From positions 1-64,000 of the forward strand of contig NZ_CVSZ01000037.1 of assembly GCF_001180325.1 (NCBI RefSeq): a DNA stretch of 64,000 bases, given 5' to 3'. This DNA is from Prochlorococcus marinus. GTDB taxonomy: Bacteria > Cyanobacteriota > Cyanobacteriia > PCC-6307 > Cyanobiaceae. Position numbers and translations under genes: made by a program. Shown here piece by piece: positions 30,713 through 40,347 of the stretch (position 1 is the stretch's first letter; every line of letters begins with the position of its first letter). Under the pieces are notes generated by a model that saw only the letters and a list, made by a program, of their open reading frames with translations, ran no database searches and had not been told where the DNA came from.

Positions 30713-31797
30713 TGATAAGGTTTTTAGATAATAAACTTTTTCGATATTTATCAGTTTTTTTACTTTTACATTCTTCAATCCTCCCAGTTAAATCTTCAAG
30801 TGCTCTTGCGGCATGGGCGATAAACGAAAATGGTTTTTTAGAATTAAGAACTAAATCAAATACAAATTTAAAAGCCTACTTTCAGAAGGCTAACCAAATA
30901 TCTGGCGATAGATTTTGGGTAGATTTCCCAGGAGAATTAAAAAATCCCAGAACAATAAAAGGTAATGGCTCAATAAAAGAAATTAGATTAGGTAAACCAA
31001 ATAAGGGTAGAACAAGATTAGTAATTGAATTTAAGAAAGAGACTTATTTGAAACCTTTGACTTGGCGATTGGTTGCTTTAGATCAAAATAGGTGGAGAAT
31101 AAAATTATTTGACCCAAAATATACTTTTAAAAAGATTAGTGAAGGTCAAGTTAATAAGAAAATAGCAAATATTAAAAAAAATCAAAAATCAATTTATAAA
31201 AAGAAAAGTGATTATAATTACCTAAAATTACCAGATGTCAAACAAAACAAATTCTCGGTTATTATTGACCCAGGGCACGGAGGTCCTGATCCGGGAGCAA
31301 TAGGCATTGGTGGGATTAGGGAAACAGATGTTGTACTAGAGGTTTCTAAAATAGTCAAAAAATTACTTTCTGATAAAGGTGTCAAAGTAAGATTAACCAG
31401 AAAAAATGAAGTAGATTTGGACTTATCTCCAAGAGTTTCCTTCGCTAACAATTCGGATGCAGATATCTTTGTAAGCATTCATGCAAATGCCTCAAGAGGT
31501 AAAAGAAGGGATATTAATGGATTGGAAACCTTTTATTACAGAGGGTGGAGAGGAAGATTACTCGCTAAAAGAATTCAAAAACAAATTTTAAGAGTTTCCC
31601 CTGGGAGTACTGATAGAGGAGTTAAACAAGGTCGATTTTATGTAATTAAAAATACTAGGATGCCCGCAGTCCTTGTAGAAATTGGATTTTTAACGGGAAG
31701 ATTAGATGCAAGAAGATTAGAAAAAATAACCCATCGAAAAAGATTAGCCTATGCAATTGCAAAAGGCATCCTCGAATATCTAGATAAAGTAGGGTGA
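30712..31797 (+). CDS. amiC: N-acetylmuramoyl-L-alanine amidase with AMIN-type domain
   Basis: Periplasmic peptidoglycan amidase for daughter-cell separation. A hydrophobic signal segment (about residues 12-33) is followed by an AMIN-like beta domain (about 38-135), a Lys-rich linker and the Amidase_3 domain. Zinc ligands are His189 (IIDPGHGG), Glu204 (IRETDVVLE) and His257 (VSIHANAS); the catalytic Glu323 is in VLVEIGFLTG. Length 361. It overlaps the nitrilase stop by one base and murI by 4 bases, so it is within a cell-wall operon. Confidence 0.93.
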   Translation: MIRFLDNKLFRYLSVFLLLHSSILPVKSSSALAAWAINENGFLELRTKSNTNLKAYFQKANQISGDRFWVDFPGELKNPRTIKGNGSIKEIRLGKPNKGRTRLVIEFKKETYLKPLTWRLVALDQNRWRIKLFDPKYTFKKISEGQVNKKIANIKKNQKSIYKKKSDYNYLKLPDVKQNKFSVIIDPGHGGPDPGAIGIGGIRETDVVLEVSKIVKKLLSDKGVKVRLTRKNEVDLDLSPRVSFANNSDADIFVSIHANASRGKRRDINGLETFYYRGWRGRLLAKRIQKQILRVSPGSTDRGVKQGRFYVIKNTRMPAVLVEIGFLTGRLDARRLEKITHRKRLAYAIAKGILEYLDKVG

Positions 31798-32588
31798 AAC
31801 TTAAAATAGGTATATTTGATAGCGGAATAGGTGGTTTTACTATTCTTAATTCTTTACTAAAAACTCGTAAAGATGTAGAAGTTTTTTATTTGGCGGATAC
31901 AAAAAGAATACCTTTTGGGAGTAAAAATTCTAAAGAGATTAGATTAATTGCAAAGGAGATTTGTACTTTTTTTGTTGATAAGAATTTGGATGCACTTTTA
32001 GTTGCTTGTAACACTACAAACGCGTGTGCGCTTGATATTCTCGAAGATAATCTAAAGGTACCTTGTTTTGACCTAATAAACTCAGTATCGGAAATAGTTG
32101 ATAAACAAATAATTGGTGTTTTAGCAACACAAACAACTGTTCGATCATCGTATTACAAGAAAGCTATAAATGCAAAAAAAGAGAATACGATAATATTTCA
32201 GCAAGAATGTCCAGAATTTGTATCAGAAATTGAAAAAGAAAAATTAAATCTTAATAAGTTAAATAGTCTTTCAGAATTATACTTAAGACCACTAATAAAC
32301 AAAAATATTGAAGAATTAATACTGGGATGTAGTCATTATCCTTTGATTTATGACTTTTTAAGAAAAAAATTAGATTCAAATATAAAAATTATTGATCCAT
32401 CGGTAGCATTAATAAAAAAATTTAATGAATCTTTTGCTATTCCAGAAAAAGACCGCTATGAGAGTATTTCTTTCAAAAATGTAAAATTTTTTGTTACTTC
32501 AGAAAGAGATGAGTTTTCCAATAAAGTAAAATCTTGGCTTGAAATTAATAAAGAAATTAAGTTGGTTAACCTCCGAAGTAATGTTTGA
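31794..32588 (+). CDS. murI: Glutamate racemase
   Basis: Converts L-glutamate to D-glutamate for peptidoglycan. The GTG start at 31794 overlaps the amidase stop (GTGA), a coupling arrangement. The N-terminal GIFDSGIGGFT contains Asp9 and Ser10, and the two catalytic cysteines are Cys72 (VACNTTNAC) and Cys179 (LILGCSHYPL). The 264 residues fit the family. sds follows after 27 bases. Confidence 0.95.
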   Translation: MKLKIGIFDSGIGGFTILNSLLKTRKDVEVFYLADTKRIPFGSKNSKEIRLIAKEICTFFVDKNLDALLVACNTTNACALDILEDNLKVPCFDLINSVSEIVDKQIIGVLATQTTVRSSYYKKAINAKKENTIIFQQECPEFVSEIEKEKLNLNKLNSLSELYLRPLINKNIEELILGCSHYPLIYDFLRKKLDSNIKIIDPSVALIKKFNESFAIPEKDRYESISFKNVKFFVTSERDEFSNKVKSWLEINKEIKLVNLRSNV

Positions 32589-32615
32589 TTCCTTAAGATA
32601 TACAAGAGGTCAACT

Positions 32616-33587
32616 ATGAATACAGTAACAGAGCTACTACAACCAGTTGAAAATGATCTAGATGATCTAATTTTAGAACTGAAAAATCTAATAGGAGCTG
32701 GTCACCCAATTCTTCAAGCCGCAGCAGAACACCTTTTTAGTGCTGGGGGGAAAAGATTGAGACCTGGTATAGTTTTGTTGATTTCAAAAGCTATATCTCC
32801 TGAATTTTGCTTAACAACCAAACATAAAAGGCTTGCTGAAATAACTGAGATGATTCATACAGCCTCATTAGTTCATGATGATGTTGTTGATGAGGCTTCT
32901 ACAAGAAGAGGAGTAGATACAGTTCATAGTAGATTTAATACCAGAGTAGCTGTTTTGGCAGGAGACTTTTTATTCGCTCAAGCAAGTTGGCATCTAGCCA
33001 ATCTTGATAATGTGAATGTAGTTAAATTACTTAGTAGAGTAATAATGGATTTAGCAGAGGGAGAAATTAAACAAAATTTAAATCGATTTGATTCGGCTCA
33101 GTCTTTTTCCAAATACATCAATAAAAGTTTTTGTAAAACAGCATCATTAATAGCCAATAGTTGCAAAGCAGCTGGAGTTTTGAGTGGGATTAATGACGAA
33201 AAATTAACTTCTTTGTACGATTTTGGCAAAAATATTGGTTTGGCATTCCAAGTTGTAGATGACATTCTTGACTTTACTGGAAATGATAAACAACTTGGAA
33301 AACCTGCTGTAAGTGATCTTGCTAGTGGTTATCTTACCGCCCCAGTTTTATATGCCTTAGAAGAAAATAAACAATTGTCAGTTCTTATAAACAGAGAACT
33401 TGCTGAAAAAGATGATTTAGATGATGCTCTTAATATCATCATGAACTCTAAAGCTATTGAAAGTTCCAGGAAACTAGCTGAAGATTTTGCAATGCTTTCT
33501 AAAGAAGCTATAGTCTGGCTTCCTGATTCAGAATATAAAAGGGCTTTAATGGCTCTTCCAGAATTTGTTCTAAGCCGTATTTATTAA
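32616..33587 (+). CDS. sds: Long-chain all-trans polyprenyl (solanesyl-type) diphosphate synthase
   Basis: Elongates allylic diphosphates with IPP to a long prenyl chain, in cyanobacteria the side chain of plastoquinone. First aspartate-rich motif LVHDDVVDEAS has Asp88, Asp89 and Asp92; the second, QVVDDILDF, has Asp215, Asp216 and Asp219. GGKRLRP near residues 44-50 is the usual IPP site. The small residues upstream of the first motif (Ala83, Ser84) suggest a long product. Length 323. The chain length cannot be proven from sequence alone. Confidence 0.9.
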   Translation: MNTVTELLQPVENDLDDLILELKNLIGAGHPILQAAAEHLFSAGGKRLRPGIVLLISKAISPEFCLTTKHKRLAEITEMIHTASLVHDDVVDEASTRRGVDTVHSRFNTRVAVLAGDFLFAQASWHLANLDNVNVVKLLSRVIMDLAEGEIKQNLNRFDSAQSFSKYINKSFCKTASLIANSCKAAGVLSGINDEKLTSLYDFGKNIGLAFQVVDDILDFTGNDKQLGKPAVSDLASGYLTAPVLYALEENKQLSVLINRELAEKDDLDDALNIIMNSKAIESSRKLAEDFAMLSKEAIVWLPDSEYKRALMALPEFVLSRIY

Positions 33588-33681
33588 ACCTATTAGAAAT
33601 TAATCTTTGAGCTAAATTAATATTAAAATTTTTGAAAACCCTAATTTTTTCGAGTAAATTTATTGTGCATAGACTTATTTA

Positions 33682-35664
33682 ATGTCATTAGATAAAAAAA
33701 ATTCAATAAATAACATACTTGAAGAAAAGAGAATTTTCACTCCATCAAAAAAATTTGCAGAAAACTCAAATATTAGTACTCAAGAAGAATTACTGAGTTT
33801 AAAAAAACAAGCATCAGATAATCCTATTAAATTTTGGGAATCTTTTGCAAAATCTGAATTAGATTGGTTTGAGCCATTTCAAACTGTATTAGATAACGAA
33901 AATGAGCCCTTTTTTAAATGGTTTAAGGAAGGGAAACTCAACATTACATATAACTGCTTAGATAGACACATTAAGAGAGGGCTTGGAAGAAAGACTGCAC
34001 TTATATGGGAAGGCGAACCAGGAGATAGCAAAAAATATACTTACGAAGAACTTCTAAAAGAAGTTTGTAAAGCAGCTAATGCATTAAAATCAATTGGTGT
34101 AAAAAAAGGAGATTTGGTATGTATTTATATGCCGATGATTCCTGAAGCGATGTTTGCAATGTTAGCTTGTGCAAGAATTGGCGCGCCTCATTCAGTTGTC
34201 TTTGGAGGATTTTCTTCAGAAGCTTTAAAAGATAGGTTAATTGATGGAAATGCAAGATTTGTTGTTACTGCTGATGGTGGCTTTAGAAAAGATAAGGTGA
34301 TCGAACTTAAGAAAGCAGTTGATGCGGCCATTGAAAGTGGGGCAGATAAAGTTGTTGAAAAAGTAGTTGTTGTTAAACGATCCCAAAAAAATATTTCGAT
34401 GGTTGATGATAGAGATTTTTGGTGGCACGAATTGTTAAGAGATCAAAAAGATCATTGTGAACCAGAAATAATGAATAGCGAAGATAGACTTTTTATTCTT
34501 TATACTTCAGGCTCAACTGGAAAGCCCAAAGGTGTAGTTCACACTACAGGTGGTTACAATCTTTGGTCCCATTTGACATTTAAATGGATTTTTGACTTAA
34601 AAGATGAAGACATTTACTGGTGCACTGCTGATGTTGGTTGGATTACAGGTCATAGTTACATAGTTTATGGGCCTTTATCTAATGGTGCTACAACCTTAAT
34701 GTATGAGGGAGTGCCAAGACCCTCAAATTTAGGAGCTTTTTGGGAAATTGTTCAAAAATATAAGGTTTCTATTTTTTATACTGCACCCACTGCAATAAGA
34801 GCATTTATGAAGTCTGGGCGTGAAATACCTGATAAATATAATTTGGAGAGTCTTAGACTTTTGGGCACAGTTGGCGAACCAATTAATCCTGAAGCATGGA
34901 TGTGGTACAAGGATGTTATTGGTAAAGATAAGTGCCCTATTGTTGATACTTGGTGGCAAACTGAGACTGGTGGTGTGATGATAAGTCCTTTACCTGGAGT
35001 CGTTGCTACAAAGCCAGGTTCAGCTACTTTCCCTTTGCCAGGAATCGAAGTTGAAATTGTCGACAAGAATGGAGATAAGGTTAAGGAGAACGAGGGTGGC
35101 TATTTAATTATTAAGAAACCTTGGCCAGGAATGATGAGAACAATTCACGGCAACTCAGAGAGATATTTGGAGAGTTATTGGGAATATATTAGTTTTAAAG
35201 GAGAAAAAAATGTTTATTTTTCTGGAGATGGAGCACGCATTGATGAAGATGGATATATATGGATTATGGGAAGAGTTGATGATGTCATTAGTGTTTCAGG
35301 ACATCGGTTAGGAACAATGGAAATAGAATCTGCTTTGGTAAGTCATAAATCAGTTGCCGAGTCTGCAGTCGTTGGCAAAAAAGATGATTTAAAAGGCGAA
35401 GTTATAGTTGCTTTTGTATCTTTAGAGAAAGACGTGAACGGTTCTTCAGAATTAGTAGATGATCTTAAGAAACATGTTGTCAATGAAATTGGAATTATCG
35501 CAAAGCCTGAAAAGATTATAATTTCAGACTCTCTCCCGAAAACACGTAGTGGAAAAATTATGAGGCGAATTTTAAGATCTTTGGCTGCTGGAGAAAAAAT
35601 TAGAGGTGATATAAGCACTCTTGAAGATAGTTCTGTTTTGGAAAAACTGAAAGAATTGTCCTAA
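33682..35664 (+). CDS. acs: Acetyl-CoA synthetase
   Basis: AMP-forming acetate:CoA ligase of the ANL superfamily. The adenylate motif [19 protein letters not shown], the acetate-pocket region [30 protein letters not shown] and the C-terminal [14 protein letters not shown] with the regulatory, acetylatable lysine are all intact. Length 660 is standard. It starts 94 bases after sds and overlaps the convergent DUF1350 gene by 4 bases at its stop. Confidence 0.96.
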   Translation: MSLDKKNSINNILEEKRIFTPSKKFAENSNISTQEELLSLKKQASDNPIKFWESFAKSELDWFEPFQTVLDNENEPFFKWFKEGKLNITYNCLDRHIKRGLGRKTALIWEGEPGDSKKYTYEELLKEVCKAANALKSIGVKKGDLVCIYMPMIPEAMFAMLACARIGAPHSVVFGGFSSEALKDRLIDGNARFVVTADGGFRKDKVIELKKAVDAAIESGADKVVEKVVVVKRSQKNISMVDDRDFWWHELLRDQKDHCEPEIMNSEDRLFILYTSGSTGKPKGVVHTTGGYNLWSHLTFKWIFDLKDEDIYWCTADVGWITGHSYIVYGPLSNGATTLMYEGVPRPSNLGAFWEIVQKYKVSIFYTAPTAIRAFMKSGREIPDKYNLESLRLLGTVGEPINPEAWMWYKDVIGKDKCPIVDTWWQTETGGVMISPLPGVVATKPGSATFPLPGIEVEIVDKNGDKVKENEGGYLIIKKPWPGMMRTIHGNSERYLESYWEYISFKGEKNVYFSGDGARIDEDGYIWIMGRVDDVISVSGHRLGTMEIESALVSHKSVAESAVVGKKDDLKGEVIVAFVSLEKDVNGSSELVDDLKKHVVNEIGIIAKPEKIIISDSLPKTRSGKIMRRILRSLAAGEKIRGDISTLEDSSVLEKLKELS

Positions 35665-36383
35665 TCAGATTCATCAATTAAATTGGAAATTTTTTTTATA
35701 GTATTTCTTTTGAATTCATCATCGGCCCAGTCTCCCAAGAAATTTTCTCTTAGTCCTGCGCTTGCAATTATAGTGTGTGTACCTTTTAACAATACCCCCT
35801 TAGAATTATCTTCTTTTCTTGCTTTCAGACAAGAAAATAATTTATCTGTTTGATCTAATTCGTCTGAGTTGAATTTTATTAGGAAGTTATTTTTTTGATT
35901 ATATGTTTTTTCAATTAATCGCAAAGTTCTTTCAGGGCTTGGGCTAAATTCACTGTTGAATTCTAATTTTTGAGAAATTTGTTTCAATAATGGAATAGAT
36001 TTGTTAGCACTGAAGTTATTAAAACTTATTGATATGAATTTTTCGCAATTTCTTCCTCCATCAGGGGAAATTAGATGAAGTTTGCAGCCTAGACTATGAC
36101 CAATTCTTATTGATGGAATTGATGTTCCTAATCTCTTTAATAAAGATTTTCGACAACTCTTGAAATCCCTCCATGCTTTAATAGAAAGTTGTTGGTGATC
36201 AAATTGTGGAGTGTATTTATATGCATGTACTGCATAGTTTTTATTAATTAAACTCTCGATGAATCTTCTATAAGCTAAATCTGGTTTAGAAGCTAGATAA
36301 CTTCCACCAATAAATTCCACAATTTTTTTAGGATTTGAAGGCCAATAACAAAAATTATTAAATTGATATTTTGTAAAAGTCAT
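35661..36383 (-). CDS. DUF1350 alpha/beta-hydrolase-like protein
   Basis: A 240-residue protein of the cyanobacterial/plastid DUF1350 family. The start [36 protein letters not shown] matches the family N-terminus, and [11 protein letters not shown] is a nucleophile-elbow-like GxSxG. This suggests an alpha/beta-hydrolase fold, but no substrate is known. There is no signal peptide. It is convergent with acs (4-base overlap) and divergent from the exonuclease gene across a 116-base spacer. Confidence 0.8.
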   Translation of the reverse strand: MTFTKYQFNNFCYWPSNPKKIVEFIGGSYLASKPDLAYRRFIESLINKNYAVHAYKYTPQFDHQQLSIKAWRDFKSCRKSLLKRLGTSIPSIRIGHSLGCKLHLISPDGGRNCEKFISISFNNFSANKSIPLLKQISQKLEFNSEFSPSPERTLRLIEKTYNQKNNFLIKFNSDELDQTDKLFSCLKARKEDNSKGVLLKGTHTIIASAGLRENFLGDWADDEFKRNTIKKISNLIDESD

Positions 36384-36499
36384 CTTTCATAAACTAAGAA
36401 TGTTTCAAAAAATATTTTCTAGACTGTTTTTTAATTTATATTAATTTAAAAGAAATATTTATTAAATGCGTCAAGATAAATGAAAGTATTTTGAGTTAA

Positions 36500-37279
36500 T
36501 TGGAACTATTTAACAAAAAAGAATTAAATCAATTGGATTTTCTTCATGATCAAATTACCACCAATCCCTCTGAAGAGAGAGAAACGAATAAAAATAAAAA
36601 AATTGAAAAAATTTTAATTCTTGATACTGAAACAACAGGTTTAGACGAAAATAAAGATGAAGTGATAGAAATAGGTTGCATCTTATTTGATGTTTCTTTT
36701 AAATGTGTACTTTCACAAGTTTCTTTTTTATTTCCAGTCAATAATAATGAAGCTGAACATGTAAATGGGATATCTGCAGAAGTAACTAATATCTCTCAAC
36801 CATGGGAAGATGGATTGAATTTCTTTCTAAAACTTGTTGATTCTTCAGATTTCATTGTTGCTCATAATGTGGAGTTTGATAAGAAATGGTTTGGGAAAGG
36901 AAGATTACCTAAGCTTAATAAGAAATGGATATGTAGTTTAGAGGATATTAATTGGTCTTTTCAAAAATCTCTAAAAACAAGACCTTCAGTAACTGATCTA
37001 GCCTTATCTTTTTCAATACCAGTTTGGAATTTACATAGAGCTTTGTCTGATTGCTTTTATATATCTGAGGTCTTCAAAAAATGCGATAACTTAGAGGAAC
37101 TTTTACTTAAAGCTACTGAACCGAGGTTTTTATACAAGGCTTTGGTTAGTTATGAAGATAGGTCTTTAGCTAAAAATGCTGGGTTCAGATGGAATAGTCC
37201 TGTGCAAGGAGCTTGGTCAAGAAAATTAACTACTGATGAGGCAAAAAATCTTGATTTTAGAGTTGAGATTTTAAATTAA
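36500..37279 (+). CDS. DnaQ/ExoX-type 3'-5' exonuclease
   Basis: DEDD-family exonuclease starting at TTG, 259 residues. The ExoI motif LILDTETTGLDE gives Asp42 and Glu44, ExoII is FIVAHNVEFDKKW, and the ExoIII histidine/aspartate pair is in LHRALSDCFY, so it is the DEDDh subtype. The first ~35 residues are polar and charged. The C-terminal region ends in FRWNSPVQGAWSRKLTTDEA, a small module seen after some DnaQ-like domains. It is a stand-alone enzyme, not the polymerase III alpha/epsilon fusion; DNA or RNA substrate cannot be told. Confidence 0.85.
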   Translation: MELFNKKELNQLDFLHDQITTNPSEERETNKNKKIEKILILDTETTGLDENKDEVIEIGCILFDVSFKCVLSQVSFLFPVNNNEAEHVNGISAEVTNISQPWEDGLNFFLKLVDSSDFIVAHNVEFDKKWFGKGRLPKLNKKWICSLEDINWSFQKSLKTRPSVTDLALSFSIPVWNLHRALSDCFYISEVFKKCDNLEELLLKATEPRFLYKALVSYEDRSLAKNAGFRWNSPVQGAWSRKLTTDEAKNLDFRVEILN

Positions 37280-37309
37280 TATTTATTTAATTTTTGACTA
37301 AGAAAATAT

Positions 37310-37732
37310 TTAGTGCATCTTACAAGGCATCCATTTATTACCCATTTTATGTGCTCCAATACATCCGTATTTTGGAGCAGCCTTTTCAGCTTCTTGTTTA
37401 GTGTTAAATAGATCTGACATCATATTTTCCTTATTTGGATTTAAAATTTGTTTGGAATGATTATGATGATTTTTATGAGAATTAGGTGAATACTCCCATA
37501 TCCCCATAGTAGTAACACCGGCAGAGATAATTCCCATCCCGACAACTGATAAATTGACTATTCCCATTGCGACTGCACCAAAAGAAAATACACCCATTGG
37601 GACTACCCCTATACTTATTACTCCCATTGGCACTATTCCTATTGAAACTATACCAAGAGGTGCTATTCCAAAAGCAATTTTTTTTGGTTTTGTACCGCAA
37701 TGTTGATTCTCTTTACTTTTATTAATTCCCAA
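37310..37732 (-). CDS. Glycine-decapeptide-repeat protein with C-terminal DUF3721 domain
   Basis: A 140-residue protein of unknown function. Residues 22-81 hold six imperfect 10-residue repeats of the form G(I/V)xx(M/L)G(I/V)xS(I/F), for example GIVPMGVISI and GVVPMGVFSF, i.e. a glycine every five residues with hydrophobic positions between. A His-rich linker HKNHHNHSK follows, then a DUF3721 module (about 106-140) with the invariant-looking KYGCIGAHKMGNKWMPCKMH ending. Cys12, Cys124 and Cys137 with the histidines could bind metal. It has no clear signal peptide. It could be a membrane-embedded hairpin array or a five-residue-period beta helix; I cannot choose. Confidence 0.75.
   Translation of the reverse strand: MGINKSKENQHCGTKPKKIAFGIAPLGIVSIGIVPMGVISIGVVPMGVFSFGAVAMGIVNLSVVGMGIISAGVTTMGIWEYSPNSHKNHHNHSKQILNPNKENMMSDLFNTKQEAEKAAPKYGCIGAHKMGNKWMPCKMH
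37490..37669 (-). repeat. Six degenerate 30-base repeats encoding glycine decapeptides
   Basis: The segment encodes residues 22-81 of the DUF3721 protein. Each 30-base unit encodes one decapeptide with Gly at positions 1 and 6; the nucleotide copies share the run CCCATTGG or a variant on the plus strand. The copies have diverged, so the array is old or under amino-acid-level selection rather than freshly expanded. Confidence 0.7.
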
Positions 37733-37830
37733 TAGTTTTTCTAAATGTTAGATTAAAATTGTCTCACAAAATAACCAATCAAAGATTAATTTCTAGATGA
37801 ATTAAAAATTTTGAATTATTTTTTAGAACT

Positions 37831-39111
37831 TTGAATAACTTAAAAAACCTAAGAGGAACAGTAGACCTATTTCCTGATCAATTAATAAAGTGGCAAAACG
37901 TTGAAAAAATTTTATTAGAGCAGCTTTCTAGAGCATCCATCAAAGAAATAAGAACACCAATATTGGAAATGACCGAATTATTTATAAGAGGAATTGGTGA
38001 AGGAACAGATGTTGTCAGTAAGGAAATGTATACATTTCTTGATAGGGGGGAGAGATCTTGCACTCTAAGACCTGAAGGAACAGCCTCAGTCGCACGAGCG
38101 TTAATACAAAACGGAATATCTTCTAATCCTCTTCAAAAACTTTGGTATATGGGTCCGATGTTTCGATACGAAAGACCTCAAGCAGGCAGGCAAAGACAGT
38201 TTCATCAATTAGGTGTTGAGTTTATAGGTCATGATTCAGTTAGAAGTGATGTTGAAATTATTGCTTTAGCTTGGGATATATTAGGCAAATTAGGAATAAA
38301 AGAACTCAATCTTGAAATAAATACGTTAGGTGATACTAATGACAGATCAAATTTTCAAAAATCTTTTTTAAAATGGTTAGAAACAAATAAAGATTCTCTA
38401 GATTTAGATTCTCAGAATAGAATTTCTAAAAACCCTTTGAGGATTTTGGACTCAAAGAATATTCAAACTAAAAAAGTTCTTGAAAATGCACCAAGATTAT
38501 TTAATTTTTTATCTGAAAAAAGTCATAACAGATATTTAGACTTAAAAAGACAATTAGAGGTTTTAAAAATACCTTATGTAGAAAATTTTAATCTTGTAAG
38601 AGGTTTAGATTACTACACTCATACAGCTTTTGAAATTACTAGTGGGGCTTTGGGCTCCCAAGCTACAGTTTGCGGAGGAGGGAGATACGACGATTTAATA
38701 AAACAAATGGGAGGGCCAAACACTCCTGCAATTGGTTTCGCTATTGGTTTAGAAAGATTAATTTTACTCGCAGGAAAAGAGCTTGAAATTCCAAGAAATA
38801 CTGATATCTATATCATTAATCAAGGCTTAGTTGCTGAATCATTAGCAATGGATTTATCTAGAAAATTAAGAAATTACGATTTGTTAGTTGAGTTAGATTT
38901 AAGCGGAGCCTCATTCTCTAAGCAGTTTAAAAAGGCAAATAAACTTAAATCTAAAAGTATTATTGTTATTGGTGATGATGAGGCAGTTAATGGGGAATTT
39001 ATTATAAGGCTCTTTGATCAATCAGGAAATGGGAATGAAGAGGAGGTTATATCTTTTGAGAATGATATTAAATTAGAAAATTGGATAAACAATAACTTAT
39101 TTGTAAAGTGA
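37831..39111 (+). CDS. hisS: Histidyl-tRNA synthetase
   Basis: Class II synthetase charging tRNA-His, starting at TTG. Motif 2 region YMGPMFRYERPQAGRQRQFHQLG, the histidine-binding LVRGLDYYTHTAFEI (HisA motif) and motif 3 AIGFAIGLERLIL are intact. The C-terminal anticodon-binding domain begins near residue 330. Length 426. Several small genes follow directly: the next one starts at the hisS stop. Confidence 0.96.
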   Translation: MNNLKNLRGTVDLFPDQLIKWQNVEKILLEQLSRASIKEIRTPILEMTELFIRGIGEGTDVVSKEMYTFLDRGERSCTLRPEGTASVARALIQNGISSNPLQKLWYMGPMFRYERPQAGRQRQFHQLGVEFIGHDSVRSDVEIIALAWDILGKLGIKELNLEINTLGDTNDRSNFQKSFLKWLETNKDSLDLDSQNRISKNPLRILDSKNIQTKKVLENAPRLFNFLSEKSHNRYLDLKRQLEVLKIPYVENFNLVRGLDYYTHTAFEITSGALGSQATVCGGGRYDDLIKQMGGPNTPAIGFAIGLERLILLAGKELEIPRNTDIYIINQGLVAESLAMDLSRKLRNYDLLVELDLSGASFSKQFKKANKLKSKSIIVIGDDEAVNGEFIIRLFDQSGNGNEEEVISFENDIKLENWINNNLFVK

Positions 39112-39401
39112 TGTTCTTGAAGATAGTGATAATTTTTCTTTTTATAATTATTTTTTTTAATTTAAGGAATTTTTTTATATTAAATAGAAAACAAAAAGTT
39201 TTTAATTCCAAAAAAATAACAACTTTCAATAAAAAGAATCTTAATAATTGGATGAATTTAACTAAAAAAGAAAGATATAACTTAACAAAACAAGATTCTC
39301 TTAACTACATGGATAAAAGAAAACTTTTATTAGACGAAATTAGAAATGAATATAAGAAAATATCTAGAAAAAATTCTGAGGGTAACATTAAGAAAAAATA
39401 A
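39111..39401 (+). CDS. Small basic protein with N-terminal membrane anchor
   Basis: About 96 residues; I do not recognise the family. Residues 1-22 are strongly hydrophobic (MFLKIVIIFLFIIIFFNL), probably a membrane anchor or uncleaved signal. The rest is very rich in Lys, Asn and Arg, and probably faces the cytoplasm. ATG 39111 overlaps the last base of the hisS stop; a GTG one codon earlier (39108) is also possible. Tight coupling to hisS and to the next gene (2-base gap) supports a real gene in one transcript. Confidence 0.6.
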   Translation: MFLKIVIIFLFIIIFFNLRNFFILNRKQKVFNSKKITTFNKKNLNNWMNLTKKERYNLTKQDSLNYMDKRKLLLDEIRNEYKKISRKNSEGNIKKK

Positions 39402-39403
39402 TT

Positions 39404-39703
39404 ATGGAAAATTACTGGACTTCTAATAAACCTATAAATGGATTAAGACATTTTGTTTTAGTAAATGAGACTAGAGAAGAAGGTAATATTAGTTTTTTAA
39501 TGGTTTCAGTCCTTGATTCTGAAATTAACTTAAAAACTACATATGAAGAATTAATAAATAGTGGAAATTGGCAGAAGGGTTGGATCAATCTTTCAAAGCA
39601 TAAATCGATTACAGAAGAATACGTTAACTATAAATCCATCAATCAAGGAAAGGGTATCGATGAGATATTCATTAATGAAGATTCTTTATTTAATATTTCT
39701 TAA
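39404..39703 (+). CDS. Small conserved-looking hypothetical protein, 99 aa
   Basis: A soluble-looking protein of unknown function beginning at ATG 39404, 2 bases after the previous gene. It has mixed alpha/beta character with aromatic-rich stretches (ENYWTSNKPINGLRHFVLVN, ENSGNWQKGWINL-like). No motif, signal or membrane segment is visible. Codon and amino-acid use match neighbouring genes. It probably belongs to the hisS transcript; I infer a Prochlorococcus/Synechococcus-restricted family but cannot confirm it. Confidence 0.6.
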   Translation: MENYWTSNKPINGLRHFVLVNETREEGNISFLMVSVLDSEINLKTTYEELINSGNWQKGWINLSKHKSITEEYVNYKSINQGKGIDEIFINEDSLFNIS

Positions 39704-39839
39704 TTTGATATAAATCTTTCAAATATCTTTTCTTTGTAAATACTAGGTTTTTTGGGACTTAATAATTATTTAAAAGTTTTACCCCTTTCAAAAAAATAAA
39801 ATTAACGTTATCAAGGATTAATTATATTTACTTAATTAA

Positions 39840-40073
39840 ATGTTAGGGGATATGTGGAGCTCATCTGAGCTGACCTCTGAAAAACTGGGAATAACTGAAA
39901 TTAAACTTTCTTTTTTACGTGAAAATGGAATACTCAAGCCTGGGATTCATTGGAAAAGCTCTCCACTCGGTCAAAAAAAACCTTGGAAACCCAAAGCTCT
40001 TTACAATGTAAAAATGTGCAGAGAAATAATCAATATATATTATTCTGAAGAAAACTATAATATCGCAGCCTAA
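39840..40073 (+). CDS. Small protein with excisionase/MerR-like helix-turn-helix appearance
   Basis: A 77-residue protein. The segment SSELTSEKLGITEIKLSFLRENGILKPGIHWK (about residues 7-38) resembles the winged-helix DNA-binding start of excisionase/MerR-type proteins: a helix, a turn at LGIT, a recognition helix and a wing ending in KPGxHW. The remainder is basic with KKPWKPKALYNV. There is no integrase or phage gene nearby, so it is more likely a small regulator or nucleoid protein than a phage excisionase. ATG 39852 is an alternative start. It lies 136 bases after the previous gene. Confidence 0.55.
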   Translation: MLGDMWSSSELTSEKLGITEIKLSFLRENGILKPGIHWKSSPLGQKKPWKPKALYNVKMCREIINIYYSEENYNIAA

Positions 40074-40117
40074 AAAATGATATTATCCTGATTAATTTGG
40101 GAAAATATTTAAAATAT

Positions 40118-40294
40118 TCATTCGATTAGATTCTCATCCTTACACTCAATAAGAGTGTTTTGCAAAGTTGGATATAAGTTAATCATATTTATATATTGTT
40201 TCGATTTTCTGTAAGATTTTGCAGCCTTTTTGTAATGAACTTCAGATTTCATTTCTAGTGAAAATTTTCTAGAAGACTCTTGAGAAGTAGTCAT
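40118..40294 (-). CDS. Short ORF, 58-residue basic protein
   Basis: An open frame from ATG at 40292-40294 to TGA at 40118-40120, with no other in-frame start before the upstream stop. The 58 residues begin MTTSQESSRKFSLEMKSE and are rich in Lys, Ser and Tyr in the middle (YKKAAKSYRKSKQYI), with an acidic end. The composition looks protein-like rather than A/T noise. It stands alone on the minus strand between the 77-aa gene and pcb. A short leader frame with a strong Shine-Dalgarno sequence ends at its start codon. Real gene status is unproven. Confidence 0.45.
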   Translation of the reverse strand: MTTSQESSRKFSLEMKSEVHYKKAAKSYRKSKQYINMINLYPTLQNTLIECKDENLIE

Positions 40295-40347
40295 AATATT
40301 AGATTTCTTATCCCATATTTAATAATTGTTTGAAAATGAGGCAATAA

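Noticed and set aside
36480..36495. The 16-mer ATGAAAGTATTTTGAG occurs here and again at 61258 in another spacer.
   Set aside because: At this base composition a few 16-base coincidences are expected in 64 kb, and the flanks differ. Not treated as a repeat family.
39840..40073. The excisionase-like protein as a sign of a prophage or genomic island.
   Set aside because: No integrase, tRNA gene, direct-repeat attachment site or phage gene lies nearby, and the surroundings are core photosynthesis and translation genes.
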